Source: Chlorobium sp. (GTDB taxonomy: Bacteria; Bacteroidota; Chlorobiia; Chlorobiales; Chlorobiaceae). Taken from it: a stretch of 9,020 nt of DNA. Shown here in pieces: positions 7,044-9,020 of this stretch. The notes below the pieces were generated by a model. That model was not told where the DNA came from. It saw only the letters and a program-made list of their open reading frames with translations, and searched no databases. The stretch is from the NCBI GenBank assembly GCA_028277485.1, contig JANQGE010000043.1, forward strand, positions 1 to 9,020, given 5' to 3'. Each line of letters opens with the position of its first letter. Within the stretch, counting starts at the first letter, position 1. Made by a program: the position numbers and the translations under genes.

Positions 7044-7901
7044 GTGACACGCAACACAACGCAAAAATCGAATAAACAGTCTGCTTTTCGTGGTCACCTG
7101 AAGTTTGGAATCATCACTGACATCCACTTCGGGAACGGCGATCCGTCCGCCGAAACAAACGGCATGCAGTGCTGTTTTGATTTCTGGCAGAAAAACAACG
7201 TGGATTTCACCGTTCAGCTCGGCGACCTTATCGATGGTAAAGGCCCTGAAGCAGAACAAAACCTCGCCAGGGCAGTCGCTGCCCTCCAAAACTATCCCGG
7301 CACACTGTACCACGTAACCGGCAACCACTGCCTTGGCGCTCCTATTGAGCGCTACCTGAAAGAAACCGGGCTCGCTTCGCCCTACTACACTTTCAGTTTG
7401 AAGGGCATACGGTTCATTGTGCTGCACGGCATGGATATCAATCCCGAAACAAATCCGAAATCCGATCCCGACCGGTCAAGAAAAAACCTGTTAATCCGTG
7501 ATCCCTGGGCAACTCTTTATTGCGGGGCCATCGGGGAGACACAGATCAACTGGCTTGTGCGGCAGCTCGACGAGACAAAACAATCGGGCGAAGCAGCGAT
7601 CATATTCTGCCACTTCCCGCTGCTGAAAGAGACCTCCGACAAACCGCATGGCCTTTTGTGGAACCATGATGAAATCACCGAAATACTCCGCCGTTACGAC
7701 AACATCATCGCCTGCTTCGCGGGACATCTGCACCGGAGCGCATATGTCGAACGCTACGGCATTCATTTCCTTACCATGCCAGCTTTTCTCAAACGCTCCG
7801 AGCCGCCTTACTATTCCTGCGGAATGATCGAGATCAACAACGCATTGCTTATTGTAAAGGATCAGAACCTGAATGTTGTTCATGAACTGAAAATCGGTTG
7901 A
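7044..7901 (+). CDS. Metallophosphoesterase, ADP-ribose/CDP-alcohol diphosphatase-like
   Basis: A 285-residue calcineurin-like phosphoesterase, probably cytoplasmic since no signal peptide is seen. The two-metal motifs are complete: DIH with Asp26 and His28, GDLID with Asp61, GNH with Asn94-His95, CHFPL with His190, and GHLH with His228 and His230. Family-level text such as QLGDLIDG, YYTFSLKGIRFIVL, GETQINWL and CFAGHLH resembles the Mn2+-dependent ADP-ribose/CDP-alcohol diphosphatase (ADPRM) group, which cleaves nucleoside-diphosphate-linked substrates. The true substrate cannot be read from sequence. The GTG at 7044 is the only reasonable upstream start because TGA lies in frame at 7038-7040; no strong Shine-Dalgarno is visible. 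The gene follows prfB by 26 bp on the same strand, so co-transcription is likely, but no functional link to RF2 is evident. Confidence 0.87.
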   Translation: MTRNTTQKSNKQSAFRGHLKFGIITDIHFGNGDPSAETNGMQCCFDFWQKNNVDFTVQLGDLIDGKGPEAEQNLARAVAALQNYPGTLYHVTGNHCLGAPIERYLKETGLASPYYTFSLKGIRFIVLHGMDINPETNPKSDPDRSRKNLLIRDPWATLYCGAIGETQINWLVRQLDETKQSGEAAIIFCHFPLLKETSDKPHGLLWNHDEITEILRRYDNIIACFAGHLHRSAYVERYGIHFLTMPAFLKRSEPPYYSCGMIEINNALLIVKDQNLNVVHELKIG

Positions 7902-7982
7902 ACGCCAATGACTTGCAACCTTTGCAAATAATGGGTTTTGACTTTGGGTAAAAAATACTCCTTGCTGATTTTGCACCTTTCC

Positions 7983-8012
7983 TTACATTCTTACATGCAA
8001 GGTTTGTATAAG
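7983..8012 (+). promoter_or_regulatory. Possible promoter/operator of the toxin-antitoxin remnant
   Basis: TTACAT (7983-7988) and TATAAG (8007-8012) are separated by 18 bp and could be -35 and -10 boxes. TTACAT occurs again at 7991-7996, giving two copies 8 bp apart, which could be an operator for an AbrB-type antitoxin that represses its own promoter. The -10 box overlaps AAGGAG at 8010-8015, the only Shine-Dalgarno-like sequence before the ATG at 8032, so both roles cannot be served by one transcript. This is a weak call. Confidence 0.2.
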
Positions 8013-8031
8013 GAGTTGATAAAAAAATATT

Positions 8032-8355
8032 ATGAAACTTGCTAAAATCACGTCCAAGGGGCAGATCACCATTCCGGCAGCTATTCGCAAAGCAGCTCAA
8101 CTGAAAGAGAGTGACATGCTGGCGTTTGAAATCAAGGGTGATCATCTGGTTGTCCGTAAAATCACATTTCCAGTCGATGTTTACCTGAATGGTGTCTCGG
8201 AAAAGTTCGCGAGCCAACGGAGACCGGCCCTTGTTGTCTCACCTGCCTCATTCAATGATCAGCATGATCATTTGGTTCTTGCAATGATTACTACTGCGAA
8301 AAGAACCCGATGGGTTAGTGATTCCTTCTATGCTTTCTGCGCCATCCACACCTGA
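8032..8355 (+). pseudogene. Decayed MazEF-type module: AbrB/MazE antitoxin fused to MazF fragment
   Basis: The frame encodes 107 residues. Residues 1-44 (MKLAKITSKGQITIPAAIRK...VVRKI) are an AbrB/MazE swapped-hairpin DNA-binding domain, and residues 45-60 (TFPVDVYLNGVSEKF) look like the start of the antitoxin's C-terminal arm. From about residue 61 the text switches to the interior of a MazF/PemK endoribonuclease: SQRRPALVVSPASFND followed by HLVLAMITTAKRTRWVSD. The end of the antitoxin and the start of MazF (the usual GDIVLVxFPF strand) are both missing, so an in-frame internal deletion is inferred. After WVSD the MazF similarity stops and the last residues read antisense through the end of the convergent methyltransferase gene, so the toxin's C-terminal half is also lost. 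Toxin activity is unlikely, but the antitoxin domain may still bind DNA. AAGGAG at 8010-8015 is 16 nt from the ATG, unusually far. Confidence 0.75.
8304..8316 (-). terminator. Weak candidate terminator after the methyltransferase
   Basis: On the minus strand AACCC-ATC-GGGTT forms a 5-bp stem with a 3-nt loop, followed by CTTTTC, beginning 11 nt after the methyltransferase stop codon (8328-8330). The stem is short and the T run is poor. It lies inside the toxin remnant's codons, so chance is a real possibility. Confidence 0.25.
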
Positions 8356-8942
8356 ATACCCGATACCGTATCAACTTCTGCCACACTGAAGCCTGCTGAA
8401 TAGAGCATGCGTTGCATCTGCTCGTCCGGGTATGTCTTCAGGTTGTACGGACGTTTGAACAGTCGACCAATGAGAGACGTTTTGACGGAACAGGTGGTAA
8501 ATACCAGGCGGCCTTTTGGTTCGAGCACCCGGGATATCTCGCTCAAAAACAGTTCAGGATGTTCAATGAAGAAGAAAGCGTTGGCGCAGGCAGCGCAGGA
8601 AAAGCTCTCATCCGGCCAGGGGAGCGACTCTGCATTACCCTCCACGACCTCGGCGATACCGCTCTTCACCGCCGCCTTGTTTCTCTCCATGGTCAATTCC
8701 ACCATATCGGCGCTATGGTCAATTGCTGCTGCCCGGCTCACTGTCCGTAACGCCATATCGAGCAGCACCCCGCCGCCGCAGGCAACCTCGAGGTAGGAAT
8801 CGTCACTTCTGAGATCGAGCTTTTCCAATATCAATCGAAACGACTCTCGATGCGCCTTGGGGTCCTCGTACAAACGCTTCCCCAGCCACCCCGAAGGCTT
8901 GCGGGCTGTTATGTCCCGGAACTTTTCCAGCATTCTCTTCAT
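8328..8942 (-). CDS. Class I SAM-dependent methyltransferase (UbiE/Methyltransf_11 type)
   Basis: A 204-residue soluble methyltransferase; the acceptor is unknown. The Rossmann core shows motif I YLEVACGGGVLLD at 50-62, the motif II acidic residue in AAIDHSADMVE at 72-82, EGNAESLPWPDESF at 101-114, CANAFFFIEHPE at 119-130 (post-II/motif IV region) and ISRVLEPKGRLVFTT at 136-150. This order is typical of the UbiE/COQ5-like Methyltransf_11 group, which includes quinone, sterol and small-molecule methyltransferases. The ATG at 8942 is preferred over one at 8966 because the latter lies inside repeat copy D, while AGAGGTG at the end of that repeat sits 5 nt before 8942 as a good ribosome binding site. 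The gene's 3' end overlaps the convergent toxin-antitoxin remnant by 28 bp. No neighbour suggests a pathway. Confidence 0.88.
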   Translation of the reverse strand: MKRMLEKFRDITARKPSGWLGKRLYEDPKAHRESFRLILEKLDLRSDDSYLEVACGGGVLLDMALRTVSRAAAIDHSADMVELTMERNKAAVKSGIAEVVEGNAESLPWPDESFSCAACANAFFFIEHPELFLSEISRVLEPKGRLVFTTCSVKTSLIGRLFKRPYNLKTYPDEQMQRMLYSAGFSVAEVDTVSGIQVWMAQKA

Positions 8943-8944
8943 AT

Positions 8945-9020
8945 GGGCACCTCTATATATTGTCATGAGCGGTTCAAGTGCAAGGCGAACGGAGCGGAGA
9001 AACCGGAGTGTACACAGAGT
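8945..9020 (+). repeat. Dispersed inverted-repeat element, copy D (long subtype, cut by window end)
   Basis: The 76 visible bp match copy A from its left end: GGGCACCTCTATA, ATTGTC then TGAGCG, AAGGCGAACGGAGC, and AAACCGGAGTGTACA then AGAGT, with scattered substitutions. It therefore belongs to the long subtype and should continue for about 65 bp beyond the window. Its left end is 2 bp from the methyltransferase start codon. Confidence 0.85.
8948..8954 (-). promoter_or_regulatory. Repeat-derived ribosome binding site of the methyltransferase
   Basis: The inverted terminal repeat of copy D reads AGAGGTG on the minus strand, a good match to the Shine-Dalgarno consensus AAGGAGGTG. It is 5 nt (CCCAT) before the ATG at 8942. 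It decides the start codon over the upstream ATG at 8966. Confidence 0.6.

Noticed and set aside
7902..7980. Promoter based on TTGACT at 7938-7943
   Set aside because: No acceptable -10 box occurs 16-18 bp downstream.
8943..8966. Upstream ATG at 8966 as the methyltransferase start
   Set aside because: It lies within repeat copy D, has no ribosome binding site, and adds residues not expected in the family, whereas 8942 has AGAGGTG at ideal spacing.
1..9020. CRISPR-like interpretation of the recurring short repeats
   Set aside because: The copies are dispersed by kilobases, in both orientations, with inverted ends; there is no regular repeat-spacer array and no cas gene.

Overview
The window looks like chromosomal DNA of roughly 50% G+C from a green sulfur bacterium (Chlorobiaceae) or a close relative. 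That placement is an inference from the gene set: an actinobacterial-type GlgE pathway with a TreS-maltokinase fusion, an RF2 gene with its frameshift site, and a dispersed short repeat. No rRNA or other decisive marker is present. Five protein-coding genes look intact, one toxin-antitoxin locus is broken, and four copies of one short inverted-repeat element sit in the gaps.

Positions 1-5580 hold a minus-strand alpha-glucan operon. glgE (start 5580) encodes maltose-1-phosphate maltosyltransferase. It is followed, 104 bp downstream, by a treS-mak fusion (start 3460, stop 143-145) that converts trehalose to maltose and phosphorylates it. Together the two proteins form a complete trehalose -> maltose -> maltose-1-phosphate -> alpha-1,4-glucan route. 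Repeat copy A fills 1-142 and abuts the treS stop codon.

The 341 bp between the divergent glgE and prfB genes (5581-5921) are mostly two further repeat copies, B (5599-5715, inverted) and C (5808-5899), with about 90 bp of unassigned AT-rich sequence between them. prfB (5922-7017) encodes release factor 2 through the classical +1 programmed frameshift at an in-frame UGA after codon 23. A metallophosphoesterase of the ADP-ribose/CDP-alcohol diphosphatase type follows 26 bp later and is probably co-transcribed.

From 7902 to 8355 there is a decayed MazEF-type toxin-antitoxin module. The antitoxin's AbrB-like N-terminal domain has been joined in frame to a central piece of a MazF toxin, and the toxin is cut off again where the convergent methyltransferase gene begins. 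A minus-strand class I SAM-dependent methyltransferase (8328-8942) follows, and its start codon lies 2 bp beyond repeat copy D (8945 to the window end).

The most interesting signal is the repeat family. It has 12-bp terminal inverted repeats related to GGGCACCTCTAT, at least two internal subtypes, a possible 4-bp target duplication around one copy, and ends that read outward as AGAGGTG, which resembles a Shine-Dalgarno sequence. Three of four copies lie just upstream of a start codon, and in one case the repeat end appears to be the gene's ribosome binding site.
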